A DNA stretch of 38,017 bases from a virus. The notes below the pieces were generated by a model. It ran no database searches and was not told the origin of the DNA. It saw only the letters and a list, made by a program, of their open reading frames with translations. The position numbers and the translations under genes are program-made. Positions 14,305 to 23,199 of the stretch are shown piece by piece. How positions within the stretch are numbered: the stretch's first letter is position 1; every line of letters begins with the position of its first letter. The stretch covers positions 1 to 38,017 of IMG/VR virus record IMGVR_UViG_3300022072_000041; one strand, given 5' to 3'.

Positions 14305-14879
14305 TGTCTCGTCCTTATATCGACGATCATGTGTATTCGATCATCTGAGCCATTATTGATGACCTCATGATCTTGGGAATTGTCGAACCACCAGACGCTT
14401 CCTGTGGGCATCGTCACCTGATCGCTGCCAGCCCTGAAAATAGCCCCAGGCGTTGATTGCAGCACGATATGGTGTCTGTCGTAGTATAATGCGTGTGCTT
14501 CACCGTCTGAGTGGGGGAAAATCTTCCCGCCGGGAATCATCTTGTTGATAATAACTCGGCCAAGTCGCTCGCCTTCAACATACGCCATCAGCATAAAAAC
14601 GATTGCCCTTGCCTCGGGCAGTAACCTGAATACGTCGCGGTCTACGCACTCATGCTGGTCAATCTTGTCGAATTGCTCTCTGTACTGCGCCTCATCATCG
14701 TAGTGCTGGACTGGCTGAAACCGTAAAATAATGGACTCACACTCCCCGAATGGGCCTTGCGGGTAATGCCGTAAAAATGTGTCTTCTCTCCATATACCTT
14801 TTGACTTGTCCAACTGATGCAACTTCAACATCAGCTTATTGACATCTAATCCACTGTCTATCAACCTAAAATTCTTCAT
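14301..14879 (-). CDS. Aspartyl/asparaginyl beta-hydroxylase-like Fe(II)/2OG dioxygenase
   Basis: A 192-aa protein with the aspartyl/asparaginyl beta-hydroxylase signature. The metal ligands appear as H123-S-D125 in FPHSDGEAH and H171 in NSQDHEVINN, and R181 with H183 (DRIHMIV) fits the 2-oxoglutarate-binding Arg region. WWFDNSQDHEVIN is a typical family motif. The enzyme would hydroxylate a protein side chain; the substrate is unknown. It sits with a GNAT acetyltransferase between the fibre and ejection genes, so modification of a virion protein is a plausible inference. The 85 bases upstream (14880-14964) contain no gene and no clear promoter. Confidence 0.88.
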   Translation of the reverse strand: MKNFRLIDSGLDVNKLMLKLHQLDKSKGIWREDTFLRHYPQGPFGECESIILRFQPVQHYDDEAQYREQFDKIDQHECVDRDVFRLLPEARAIVFMLMAYVEGERLGRVIINKMIPGGKIFPHSDGEAHALYYDRHHIVLQSTPGAIFRAGSDQVTMPTGSVWWFDNSQDHEVINNGSDDRIHMIVDIRTRQ

Positions 14880-14964
14880 GCGAACCCTCGCTTTACGCGG
14901 TTATGTGAGCAGACGGAACTCGGATACTCGCCTGACCACATTTTGGGCTATTTATCAACTACAA

Positions 14965-15306
14965 TCAAGTTATCTCTCTGCCAGACACCCGCAGAGACAG
15001 AGATGACGCGGCAGAAGCCAGTACGCTGATGGCGTCGCCGGTCGCCAAGTTATGGCCTACCATCTCGGGAAGCGTATAGGTCTCGCCAACAGCGACTATT
15101 CTTGCGTCTACCAGTAGATTGGTGGCACTAGCAGATCCACCGAGCGATACCAAGTTAACCGATATGGCAATGTTATCCGTTGGGTGAGTGTTGGTCACAG
15201 TGGCCTTGTCGATGATTGCCTTGGCTCCTGTCGGTGCCGTGTAGAGTGTTACCTGCGATGCTGCGAGCAGTACCGGGGCGATCAATACCTTGTTGCTGAC
15301 TGTCAT
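14965..15306 (-). CDS. Small virion-associated protein, 113 aa
   Basis: A beta-rich protein beginning MTVSNKVLIAPVLLAASQVT, with YTAPTGAKAIIDKATVTNTH, ISVNLVSLGG and GETYTLPEMVGHNL, ending SLRVSGREIT. Proteins of this pattern are frequent in phage structural regions and look like a small beta-sandwich that could decorate the head or contribute to a fibre. No enzymatic motif. It lies 9 bases downstream of the 410-aa fibre-like protein and probably belongs to the same virion module. Confidence 0.7.
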   Translation of the reverse strand: MTVSNKVLIAPVLLAASQVTLYTAPTGAKAIIDKATVTNTHPTDNIAISVNLVSLGGSASATNLLVDARIVAVGETYTLPEMVGHNLATGDAISVLASAASSLSLRVSGREIT

Positions 15307-15315
15307 GATTTCACC

Positions 15316-16548
15316 TTAAAGTTGTATCTGCGTTAAGAATACTGAGGCAGAGGACGCTGCAGGCGCAAATGCCGTTGCCGGTATAGCATCAAGTATGAGG
15401 CTGGTGGTATCTCCAGCCCATTTAATGTCTATATAATCGTTGATCAGCAAGCTAATTTGATATGTATAGGATATTAGCTTGGTGTCGCCGTTGGCCTTAA
15501 TAGTAAAGTCGGCCCTGCTATCAGCTATATCTAAGCCATTTTTAGCAAGCCAGGCATACACCGTTGACGATGATGCGTTAGATGATGTCACCTGTAGCTT
15601 AACGCTGACGGTATAAAGCCCAGCCTGATCTACCTTTAAACTTGTACCGGATACCAATGAAACATCGTGCGCCGCGCCTGCAGTGTTATACGTTACCGAG
15701 TACGGAGTGTTGGCCGCCGCAAGAGTCTGATCAATAGTTGAGTAGTAGGTCGCATACGCCAGTCCTATCGGGACAACTGGCCTGACCATTACCTCTCCGA
15801 CAGTGGCGCTAACCACCATAACAACGGCCACAATTACCACCGAATTCGGAGCCGTTGGCCTGACGTTGGTAAAGTACCCGGCGACGGTTGGAGAGGCGTA
15901 CAGAATATCGCCCTTGGCCCAGACTTCTCCAGCCGCAGCACCAGTGGTGTCGAAGTCTCGAACCCTTCCGTACAGCGTAGCCATGCCGATCTCGCCGTCA
16001 GCCAAGTCTTGAGTAAGCACCCCAATGAAATATTCTGAAGGAAGCAAGCCATCTGCAATGTATGGCGCACACTTGATGTAACCATTTACCCCTGCAAATC
16101 CAACTACAGATCCATTTGGGATCAACGACCCAGTGACATTCTCAACGTGCATGTAGGTCTCTTGGCCTACCTGCTGTACAACTTCATTTTTGTGGCCAAT
16201 GTTTAGTGTGTCATCGAAATCGTTCCACCAAATCCTGCCCCTTGCGTAACCAATAGGCGCGTATCGGTTTACATCAATTGCGTCAACTACCGGGTGCTTG
16301 ATCTCAGGCTCAACTGGGGCGCTTGTGAGCAGCTCTAGTGCCTCGGCTATGCGAAGCAAGGCTGCGCTGTTGCTTTCGGCTCTAGCCATCGCTGAGACGG
16401 CATCAATGCCAACCTCTTCGATCAGCTTGACAAGTATGGTCAGATCGCCAGGAATAATCTCAAACAGTTGCTCAAATGCCCGAATGGATCGCTGGTCAGG
16501 GAGGAACTTCGCCAATTCTTCGCGTGTTAGTGGTCTAGGATTGGTCAT
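15316..16548 (-). CDS. Head or tail fibre-like protein with C-terminal beta-sandwich
   Basis: A 410-aa protein. Residues 1-90 are helical (REELAKFLPDQRSIRAFEQL, then a coiled-coil-like region), a likely trimerising base. Residues about 95-265 are beta-rich (NGSVVGFAGVNGYIKCAPYI, GVLTQDLADGEIGMATLYG), as in phage surface proteins. Residues about 270-410 resemble a C1q/TNF-like sandwich (GLYTVSVKLQVTSS, WLAKNGLDIADS, ending AFAPAASSASVFLTQIQL). It follows gp10, where P22 encodes the tail needle gp26, so a needle or head-fibre role is possible. Its start overlaps the gp10 stop (TGATG). Confidence 0.75.
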   Translation of the reverse strand: MTNPRPLTREELAKFLPDQRSIRAFEQLFEIIPGDLTILVKLIEEVGIDAVSAMARAESNSAALLRIAEALELLTSAPVEPEIKHPVVDAIDVNRYAPIGYARGRIWWNDFDDTLNIGHKNEVVQQVGQETYMHVENVTGSLIPNGSVVGFAGVNGYIKCAPYIADGLLPSEYFIGVLTQDLADGEIGMATLYGRVRDFDTTGAAAGEVWAKGDILYASPTVAGYFTNVRPTAPNSVVIVAVVMVVSATVGEVMVRPVVPIGLAYATYYSTIDQTLAAANTPYSVTYNTAGAAHDVSLVSGTSLKVDQAGLYTVSVKLQVTSSNASSSTVYAWLAKNGLDIADSRADFTIKANGDTKLISYTYQISLLINDYIDIKWAGDTTSLILDAIPATAFAPAASSASVFLTQIQL

Positions 16549-17951
16549 CAGAACATCAATGGCTCAATTCGAGCCTCCAGTCTGGCAAATGACAGGTGCG
16601 CCCTGCTGTCGCCGGTAAACTTCTGAATCCTCCAGTTACGCATCTTGCCCTGTCTGCGCCAGCACAATCTCTTCTGGAAGTTGCCCGGCCCACCAGTGGC
16701 TATGGGTGCGTCAGCAGTGTAGTCGATCCCATCATAAGACCATGACGTGCTGATGACCGTATCTGCATCAACTCGCCCGGTTAAGGCCACCAGCTCAAGG
16801 TCGTGGAATACTGCTCCCATGCCTGAGTTGTAGACGATAGCCGTACCAAACTCCCACCGGACATCAACGCCCCAGTGAGCGCCATTGGTGTCTGAGAACG
16901 TCCCCAGCGCGGTTGATTGTGGATCTGCGATGAGCCACTTGTTGTATGCCCAGACAAATGACCTGGCGCGATACTGTGAGAATCCTGTGATGGCAGATGT
17001 CATGACAAGCCAAACTGGTGCCTGTAGCTCGCGGCTTGCAGTGGCGTCATAGACCAGTGTTCGATCAGGGAGGTGAACGTACAGGTACTCATGAGCCTTG
17101 TCGTTTCGAGCCTCGACCAATGATATGGACAACTGAGCCTCGGTGTAATCGAGCAGAATAGTATCTATTTCCTGAGAGCTGATCTTGACGGTCTGCCCAG
17201 AGGCTCCCATGTAGATGCTTGGTGCCTCGTTTCTACCTGACCCAACAAAGGCTATTGCTTCCATGAATACGCAGCAGGCGTGAACCCCTACGCAGCCCTT
17301 GGATATCTGTGCGCCATCAATGCGAGCAAACGGGAACAGATCCCCACCGACGTTATCAAATACCTCGATTGTGTAACGGTTTAGCGCGTGAACCTCGTTG
17401 CGTAACTTCAGCAGCGCGACCACAGGGTCAGGATCAATCTCAGACGCCCCATACTTCAGCGGATTGACAGCAAGCGGATCGTTTAATTCAGTGACCACCA
17501 AGAATTCGCCATCAGTGGTCATGAAGTAGCCGTCAACCCACAACATGTCAACAACAGTACCAAGATCAATGTCGGTCACCTGGGTGAGCACAGCTCCATC
17601 CCAATAGAATAGGTTGTCATTGCTGGCGATGGCCAAGAGGTCAAACGAGTAGTCAAACTTGACGTGCTGGTCGAAGGTGGAGCCGCCAACGTCACCAAGG
17701 ACTGTCACGACGTTATTAGCGGCAACAGAGATCAGCTTGCTGCCAGAAACTCGATAGCAGACATCGTTCCAGTTAATGCCGCCACGGTCAACGCCAACGC
17801 CAACGGCCTCGGCAACCATCCCCTCGCCTGGTCGCAGGTAGCTTTTACTGATGCCATTCGCCACCGGAACCGGCGCAAGGTTGACGGGGTACAGCGTCCT
17901 GAATCGAGGATCTGAATCGACGTAGACACCGCTTAGAATTGGAATTTCCAT
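16548..17951 (-). CDS. Packaged DNA stabilisation protein, P22 gp10-like
   Basis: A 467-aa protein matching the P22 gp10 family (tail hub, packaged-DNA stabilisation). Family traits are the N-terminal MEIPILSGVYVDSDPRFRTL, the beta-propeller-like repeats (DYSFDLLAIASNDNLFYWDG, VDMLWVDGYFMTTDGEF), KGCVGVHACCVFMEAIAFVG, and the C-terminal RLCWRRQGKMRNWRIQKFTG. The length is the same as that of P22 gp10 to within a few residues. In P22 it binds below gp4 at the portal vertex and plugs the channel after packaging. Most of the 314 bases upstream to the lipoprotein gene hold one 57-aa gene. Confidence 0.92.
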   Translation of the reverse strand: MEIPILSGVYVDSDPRFRTLYPVNLAPVPVANGISKSYLRPGEGMVAEAVGVGVDRGGINWNDVCYRVSGSKLISVAANNVVTVLGDVGGSTFDQHVKFDYSFDLLAIASNDNLFYWDGAVLTQVTDIDLGTVVDMLWVDGYFMTTDGEFLVVTELNDPLAVNPLKYGASEIDPDPVVALLKLRNEVHALNRYTIEVFDNVGGDLFPFARIDGAQISKGCVGVHACCVFMEAIAFVGSGRNEAPSIYMGASGQTVKISSQEIDTILLDYTEAQLSISLVEARNDKAHEYLYVHLPDRTLVYDATASRELQAPVWLVMTSAITGFSQYRARSFVWAYNKWLIADPQSTALGTFSDTNGAHWGVDVRWEFGTAIVYNSGMGAVFHDLELVALTGRVDADTVISTSWSYDGIDYTADAPIATGGPGNFQKRLCWRRQGKMRNWRIQKFTGDSRAHLSFARLEARIEPLMF

Positions 17952-18015
17952 GCTAACCCTTCAGTTTGCCCAGTGCCATAAAGATGGCGGTAACTGCTGT
18001 AATTTTTAAATGATC

Positions 18016-18189
18016 TTATTTTTTTTGTTTTAATTTTTTCTTAACAGCATCAGATAACTCAGCCAAGTGATACAACTTTACACTTGTCTTGCCATGTGTC
18101 TTCCCTGACTGCAAAGAACCATTAGGCATCTTATGAGTGCCACCTGTATGCAATGAGCCATCTTTTTTGTAATGCTTAACACCTTTCAT
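18016..18189 (-). CDS. Small basic conserved phage protein, 57 aa
   Basis: Open from the ATG at 18189-18187 to TAA at 18018-18016, with a strong GGAGGAT ribosome-binding site 5 bases upstream. The product begins MKGVKHYKKDGSLHTGGTHK, contains two matching HTGGTHKMPNGSLQSGKTHG half-repeats and ends in a lysine run. Short proteins of this MKGVKHY type with tandem G-x-x-H motifs occur near phage structural genes. The basic character suggests nucleic-acid or head association; the function is unknown. It fills most of the gap between gp10 and the lipoprotein gene. The remaining 18190-18265 is AT-rich with no clear promoter. Confidence 0.8.
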   Translation of the reverse strand: MKGVKHYKKDGSLHTGGTHKMPNGSLQSGKTHGKTSVKLYHLAELSDAVKKKLKQKK

Positions 18190-18265
18190 TAGTATCCTCC
18201 GATTTTAACAGCGGTGGTTTTAACAATTGTATTTTACTCGATATCCCGTTTAATTTTTAGCCATT

Positions 18266-18712
18266 CTACTCACAAAGATCCCGCCCAAGGATCAGAGCCA
18301 TCTCTTCGCCACTGATCTTCACCCAATCCGCTGGTGTCAGCGTTATCGGGACGTACTCACCCAGTTCTTCCGGGTAACGCGAATACAACTCCAACATACC
18401 AATAAATCCATTTGTTGCACCGTGAAACCCAAACTCAGTATTTGCCGTCCAGCAGACGTGCGGATACCGAAGAACCATTGTGCAGCTTGACAGGCACTTG
18501 CCATCAATCACTTGGTGATGACCTGCTCCGGCAGCAATAGCCAATAGCCTATCTGTCGCAACGACCATCCCGCCGTTTGAATACTCAACCCGGTCTGCCA
18601 TCGCAAAGTCAATCGTGTCTGATGGCCCAACGTAATCACGCGGGTAAAGGCAGGCCGCCACCACGATAGCGATGATTAACCCGGCAAGCAGTAGCCGTTC
18701 AAAATTAAACAT
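18266..18712 (-). CDS. COG3904-like (ClpP-fold) putative periplasmic lipoprotein
   Basis: A 148-aa protein. The N-terminal helix ends in VVAAC (V18-C21), a good lipobox, so it may be lipidated at C21; a plain signal anchor is the alternative. The body resembles the COG3904 family of ClpP/crotonase-fold periplasmic proteins: NGGMVVATDRLLAIA (equivalent of the SPGG segment), then GKCLSSCTMVL with a Ser (S75 or S76) in the nucleophile position flanked by C73 and C77, and TEFGFHGATN (H97) in the usual FGFH position. It lies between tailspike and gp10 genes. It could be a moron that changes the infected cell's envelope or blocks superinfection. Family call moderate, function inferred. Confidence 0.65.
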   Translation of the reverse strand: MFNFERLLLAGLIIAIVVAACLYPRDYVGPSDTIDFAMADRVEYSNGGMVVATDRLLAIAAGAGHHQVIDGKCLSSCTMVLRYPHVCWTANTEFGFHGATNGFIGMLELYSRYPEELGEYVPITLTPADWVKISGEEMALILGRDLCE

Positions 18713-18732
18713 CCGCTGTCCTTGTTTGGCGG

Positions 18733-20493
18733 TTAAGTGGTGCTATCGGTGATCAAGCCAAGACCAACCATTGCAGCTATTAGGCTAGTTAATGCCGCGT
18801 TTCCACCTTTGGCTCCTGTAACTGTCGGTTTCGAGATTGGCGCTTTCGCGTAAAAACCAAGCCGGTTGCCGTTGACACCGATCACCCTAGTCATCGCGCC
18901 TGACGCTCTTACTTCTAAATAGTACGAGCCTTCGGTTGAACCACCACTGGTAATTGGAGAACCCCAGATTTCTTGCGCGTAAGTTTGCATTCCCCCACCG
19001 CTGTTCCGAAAATACGAGGGAATAGTTACTGTATTGGCAACATTTTGAACGTCATAGTTGATTGGAGAGCCGTACCGCTCACTGCTTTGTTGCGGAACGG
19101 GGGCATCAAAATTACATGCTGTTTTTGCGCCCGTTACTGTCTCGCTTATGGTGGTGTTAACGGCAAGTGTCTTAGAATAATTATTAACAAATCGCACAAA
19201 GCTGACATTTACCACATCAATCTTAAAACAAAATGTAAATCCGTCAAAATAATTGCCTGTCGCCGTGATCTGCGAAGAATTGCCTCCAGAGGCGCCACAC
19301 TGCAAAGCTACTATGCAATCGTTGACTGAGTTACCTGAAACAAAAATTTGGTCATTGTCACCCGTCATGTAGATTCCGACAGGGCAATTACGAATAAAGT
19401 TACTGAGAAGACTCAAGCCGCTCGGTGCGCCATTAATTCGATTAGAGTGTATCCCGCTACTTGTACAATCAGATATAACGTTGCCGGTGATAACTCCGTT
19501 CTTGACTGTCTCTGGAAATATACCAGTCAGGCTGTTGCTACAAATATTGTTTGAGATAGTAAAATCGCCACCTGTTGCCGTGGTGGTGCCGTCATTACCA
19601 TAAATATCAATCGCATTATTAACGCAATCATCAACGCGATTTCCTGTAATTAACAGCCTATCAAATTGAGAAACTTGTATTCCGATCGACGTACAATCTG
19701 ATACATCACAATCAGTGATTGAAATATTTTCAGCAATGTTGCCAACCGGGGCATTGAGCATGATACCGTTGCCATTGCAGGCGATGCTGCGAACATTTCT
19801 AACGTGAACGTTTGTTAATGGGTGCATTTGTAGATTACTGCACTGAGTAGATGCAACTTGAGTTGCCACGTTACCGTCAAGTGTAATGTTTTCGACAGAT
19901 GCGTTTGACAAGCCAGCTTCTGCTGCAACATAACCTAACGATGTGATCATTCGGTACAGCGCGCCAGCACCGTAAAGCGAAGCCTGCGTTTTCAATACAG
20001 CCTCATGAGACTCACCGAGTAACGTCACACCATCTCGCATTAATATGGACGAAAGTCCAGCAGCACCGCTGCCCGGATAAATAACGCTTGATAGCAAGTA
20101 AGTGCCATTCGGCACAAATACAACACCCCCACCGATTGCCGATACATAATCAATGGCCGATTGAATAACAAACCGATTGTCTGTAGCTGAAGACCTTGCT
20201 CCAAACGCCAGCACCGATACCGGCGATCCCTGAACCTCAAACTGCCGACCCACTGCGTCATAGAAATACCCATCAGCATTCGGCACATTGCGAGCCTTGC
20301 CAGCGGTAGTGACGCCGGTGAACTTGAACGTGGCACCAGAGCCAGAAGTGACGTTGCTGTCATAGTAGTTGCTGCGAACAGTATAGCCAGTAGCAGCCCC
20401 CACAACAGATGTCGTGCCAAGCTGCGAGGTGAACTCAAGCTCCAGATTGTTGTCTGGCTTCATTAAACCGCTTGAAACTTTTGTTAATGCCAT
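18733..20493 (-). CDS. Tailspike, right-handed beta-helix receptor-binding protein
   Basis: A 586-aa protein. Residues about 36-98 form an N-terminal domain shared with the 894-aa neighbour. Residues about 98-130 start the beta-helix with a pectate-lyase-like entry (DNRFVIQSAIDYVSAIGGGV, then VFVPNGTYLL). Residues 150-440 show regular turns rich in N, G and D (LITGNRVDDCVNNAIDIYG, ISNNICSNSLTGIF, ITGNVISDCTSSGIHSNRI), diagnostic of parallel beta-helices of polysaccharide-binding or depolymerising tailspikes. It probably recognises and may cleave host O-antigen or capsule; catalytic residues cannot be assigned by eye. Confidence 0.88.
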   Translation of the reverse strand: MALTKVSSGLMKPDNNLELEFTSQLGTTSVVGAATGYTVRSNYYDSNVTSGSGATFKFTGVTTAGKARNVPNADGYFYDAVGRQFEVQGSPVSVLAFGARSSATDNRFVIQSAIDYVSAIGGGVVFVPNGTYLLSSVIYPGSGAAGLSSILMRDGVTLLGESHEAVLKTQASLYGAGALYRMITSLGYVAAEAGLSNASVENITLDGNVATQVASTQCSNLQMHPLTNVHVRNVRSIACNGNGIMLNAPVGNIAENISITDCDVSDCTSIGIQVSQFDRLLITGNRVDDCVNNAIDIYGNDGTTTATGGDFTISNNICSNSLTGIFPETVKNGVITGNVISDCTSSGIHSNRINGAPSGLSLLSNFIRNCPVGIYMTGDNDQIFVSGNSVNDCIVALQCGASGGNSSQITATGNYFDGFTFCFKIDVVNVSFVRFVNNYSKTLAVNTTISETVTGAKTACNFDAPVPQQSSERYGSPINYDVQNVANTVTIPSYFRNSGGGMQTYAQEIWGSPITSGGSTEGSYYLEVRASGAMTRVIGVNGNRLGFYAKAPISKPTVTGAKGGNAALTSLIAAMVGLGLITDSTT

Positions 20494-20505
20494 TGTCGTG
20501 ATCTC

Positions 20506-23190
20506 TTAGGTTAATGCGTTGGCTGCGTAGATGGTTTTCCAATCGCTACTGATTGATGCGTTGGCCGTTTTGATAAAGCCCAGCAAGTAGCTGTTCGCAC
20601 CCGCAGTGTGAGTTAATGCCACGGCAAAAGTGCCTATCGGTGTTGCCCTGTTGTGGTCGTAATCTAGGTATCCGGCGGTTCGCATCGAATCTAGGTTGCC
20701 AAACCAGTCGTTGTTTGCAATCTCCGCGTATTGCTGGCTCCCACTGATTGATTTTCCAGTACCTGAAATCTTATTGCCAATCACTCTTGACCTACCAAGC
20801 GCACCGATACCTAGTACCGCAAACGATGCTGCTGCTGACATCAGGATCGTGTTACCTAAAATCTCAATCCTTGGCGCTGTTGCCCCGCCCAATGTATTAA
20901 TGGCAACGCCAGCGCCATCCGTGTCGATAATATTATTGGAAACAATAACGTCCTGCGTTGATGTTAGGTTGACAGCCGTGCCGCTGGTGTACAGATAGTT
21001 GTTGCTGATAATCTCACCAAGAAACACCCCCGTTGTGCCCTCCAGCCTTGGACAACCTTGCACAACCTTGGATTGATAAACTGCATTCACACAAGCGCCC
21101 AGAACCGTTGCGCCTGAGACTAACGGAAAGCCACCTATCCCATACGTTATCGCAACCACAGAGCCTGTGGTGTCAATCGTGCAGTCAATCGCCGCATTAC
21201 CATCGCCAACCAACGGAATGTTTCGCATCACATAAGAAGTGCCAGCGTCATCCTGTGTTGCATAGAATTTGCAGTTGACCGCCCTGACATCCTCGCAAAC
21301 ATGCCCAGTGTCTGTACTTAACCCGAAGCGCAGGATGTCATTAGTAAAGTTGCCGTCCACGAAGGTGCAAGCGTCCCATAATATATTACGCACTGCCGCA
21401 TTAGCGCCGCCAGCAGATCCGTCATCTAACGGGAATGTCGATGCTAATGTGCCGTGTTTTTGAGTCGATGTTAAACCCGTTATTTTTGTGTTTCGTATAG
21501 TGACATTTTGAGTAACACCGCGAACACCATACACCGCAAGCGCCTCATCACCTGTAGCGGTTGAGAACTCGCACTGATCGACAAGAATATTCTCTGTTTC
21601 TTGTCCTGCGATTGAGCCATCCGCAGCAATGTTCCTAATCCAACAAGCGCCGCCGGTTGCGAAAACAACCGAATTCGAGGCATTGACCTTCCGTAGCGTT
21701 AGATTTTTAACAACAGCAAACAGGTCTAACAATGACCCTACGCCAGAGGTCGTTGCCGTCGTAAGATTACAGTTCTCAATCAGTCCACCTTTAACATTGC
21801 CAAGACGCAGACCCGTCTGCCCCGTTGCGATAATGAAGTCTATGTCTCGAATGTTAACCAGATTAGCAGTTGCTGCGTTATATGTTGCCGAAAAACTCTT
21901 GTTCTTTATTGCGATGTCCAATTCTGTGGCATCGACACCAGACGGCACAAAATCCGTTGCTGCGATCAATTTTGCAAAGCCTGGCTCACCTATCCACGGG
22001 CACGAAATAGATAATTTTGCCTTAATCAGTGCTGCCCCTGACAGGTAAAGCGAAGCGCCAACGGTTTCGCAATAATCATTTGCGCCCTGCAAAGCTGTAT
22101 AATTATCCGTTCCTGTCGCGCCATCGTCGGCACCATCGTAGACACAACCATACACCAGTGCATTGACCGGCGAACCAACAACAGCAAACTGCTTACCATC
22201 CGCGTCGTAGAAATACCCATCAGCGTCAGGCCAGTTACCCGCCTTGCCTGCCGTAGTCGTGCCGGTAAATCTATGCTCGGCTCCTGAGCCTGATGTCTTC
22301 GCGCTGTCGAAGTAATTTGTGCGGATGATGTAGCCAGTGGCGATTCCGGGGTGCAGGCTAAATGATGCTGTGGTGCTAAGCTCGTAGGCAAACATGTTGT
22401 CCGTTGTTGTTCGATCTAATTCCTCGGCAACGTTTGTTACCGTTGATGATCCGTCTCGACTGTAAGCAACCAGGTTGGCAGTTGTTGATGCACCTAAAGA
22501 AACTGTCCACCCAAGCACTTCAATAGTGGATAGTGATGGTGGAGCCTCGCCAAAGATTAGGTTTGACCCGGTAACAGTGTAGCTGGCACGCTCTTGATAC
22601 ACGCCATCAATAAAAATTTGTAGTTGATTGCCCAATCCTAGTGGAAGACTATCAAGCACAAACGTGGTTGTCGCGCCATCTCCAGTAAAGTCTTGGCGAA
22701 CAATCTGAGAAACTCCGCCGCCAGCTCCGGTTCCGGTTGTATCAAGCGTGTACCAGGTTGCCTGTGAAGCGTTGTATCGAACCCTGAACGAGTCATAGCC
22801 TGCGACCTGGGTTGGGGCACCAAGGATTGTCGCGCCTGAACTTGCAATAACAAGCGTCAACACCGACTTAGTGAATACCACCGTGATCTCTTGATCATTT
22901 ACAGCAGATGATGCTGGGGGAAGGGTTAGCGTTCCGTTGCTGAAATCCAGTGTCGGATTAACGATCATCCAAAGTGAATCGCCAGTGCTGCCAATATCGA
23001 CATTGAAGTAGTCGGCATTTGGCGCAACGATTCTGGTGCTGTAGTCAGGGTCTGCGAAGTATGATTCAACGAATGCCAACAGGGTGCTCATTGATGCCTT
23101 TCGGGTGTCTCCATTGGAGCTATCCCAAACTGGTATCTGATCACTCGGCTGTAGGACATCTACACTGGACAGACGGTTTATAGTTGACAT
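20506..23190 (-). CDS. Long tail fibre/tailspike with beta-helix, anchoring receptor-binding protein
   Basis: An 894-aa protein. Residues 1-150 are a virion-attachment region beginning MSTINRLSSVDVLQPSDQIP. Residues about 163-232 match a short fibre module seen in many podophage fibres (FTGDGATTTFVLDSLPL, IFIDGVYQERASYTVTGSN). Residues 285-348 are the domain duplicated in the 586-aa tailspike. From about 350 a beta-helix follows (ADDGATGTDNYTALQGAND, later ISNNYLYTSGTAV and VSNNIIDTDG). It is likely the tail-bound fibre in a two-protein receptor-binding set; the smaller spike may attach through it. Confidence 0.87.
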   Translation of the reverse strand: MSTINRLSSVDVLQPSDQIPVWDSSNGDTRKASMSTLLAFVESYFADPDYSTRIVAPNADYFNVDIGSTGDSLWMIVNPTLDFSNGTLTLPPASSAVNDQEITVVFTKSVLTLVIASSGATILGAPTQVAGYDSFRVRYNASQATWYTLDTTGTGAGGGVSQIVRQDFTGDGATTTFVLDSLPLGLGNQLQIFIDGVYQERASYTVTGSNLIFGEAPPSLSTIEVLGWTVSLGASTTANLVAYSRDGSSTVTNVAEELDRTTTDNMFAYELSTTASFSLHPGIATGYIIRTNYFDSAKTSGSGAEHRFTGTTTAGKAGNWPDADGYFYDADGKQFAVVGSPVNALVYGCVYDGADDGATGTDNYTALQGANDYCETVGASLYLSGAALIKAKLSISCPWIGEPGFAKLIAATDFVPSGVDATELDIAIKNKSFSATYNAATANLVNIRDIDFIIATGQTGLRLGNVKGGLIENCNLTTATTSGVGSLLDLFAVVKNLTLRKVNASNSVVFATGGACWIRNIAADGSIAGQETENILVDQCEFSTATGDEALAVYGVRGVTQNVTIRNTKITGLTSTQKHGTLASTFPLDDGSAGGANAAVRNILWDACTFVDGNFTNDILRFGLSTDTGHVCEDVRAVNCKFYATQDDAGTSYVMRNIPLVGDGNAAIDCTIDTTGSVVAITYGIGGFPLVSGATVLGACVNAVYQSKVVQGCPRLEGTTGVFLGEIISNNYLYTSGTAVNLTSTQDVIVSNNIIDTDGAGVAINTLGGATAPRIEILGNTILMSAAASFAVLGIGALGRSRVIGNKISGTGKSISGSQQYAEIANNDWFGNLDSMRTAGYLDYDHNRATPIGTFAVALTHTAGANSYLLGFIKTANASISSDWKTIYAANALT

Positions 23191-23199
23191 TTTATTTCC

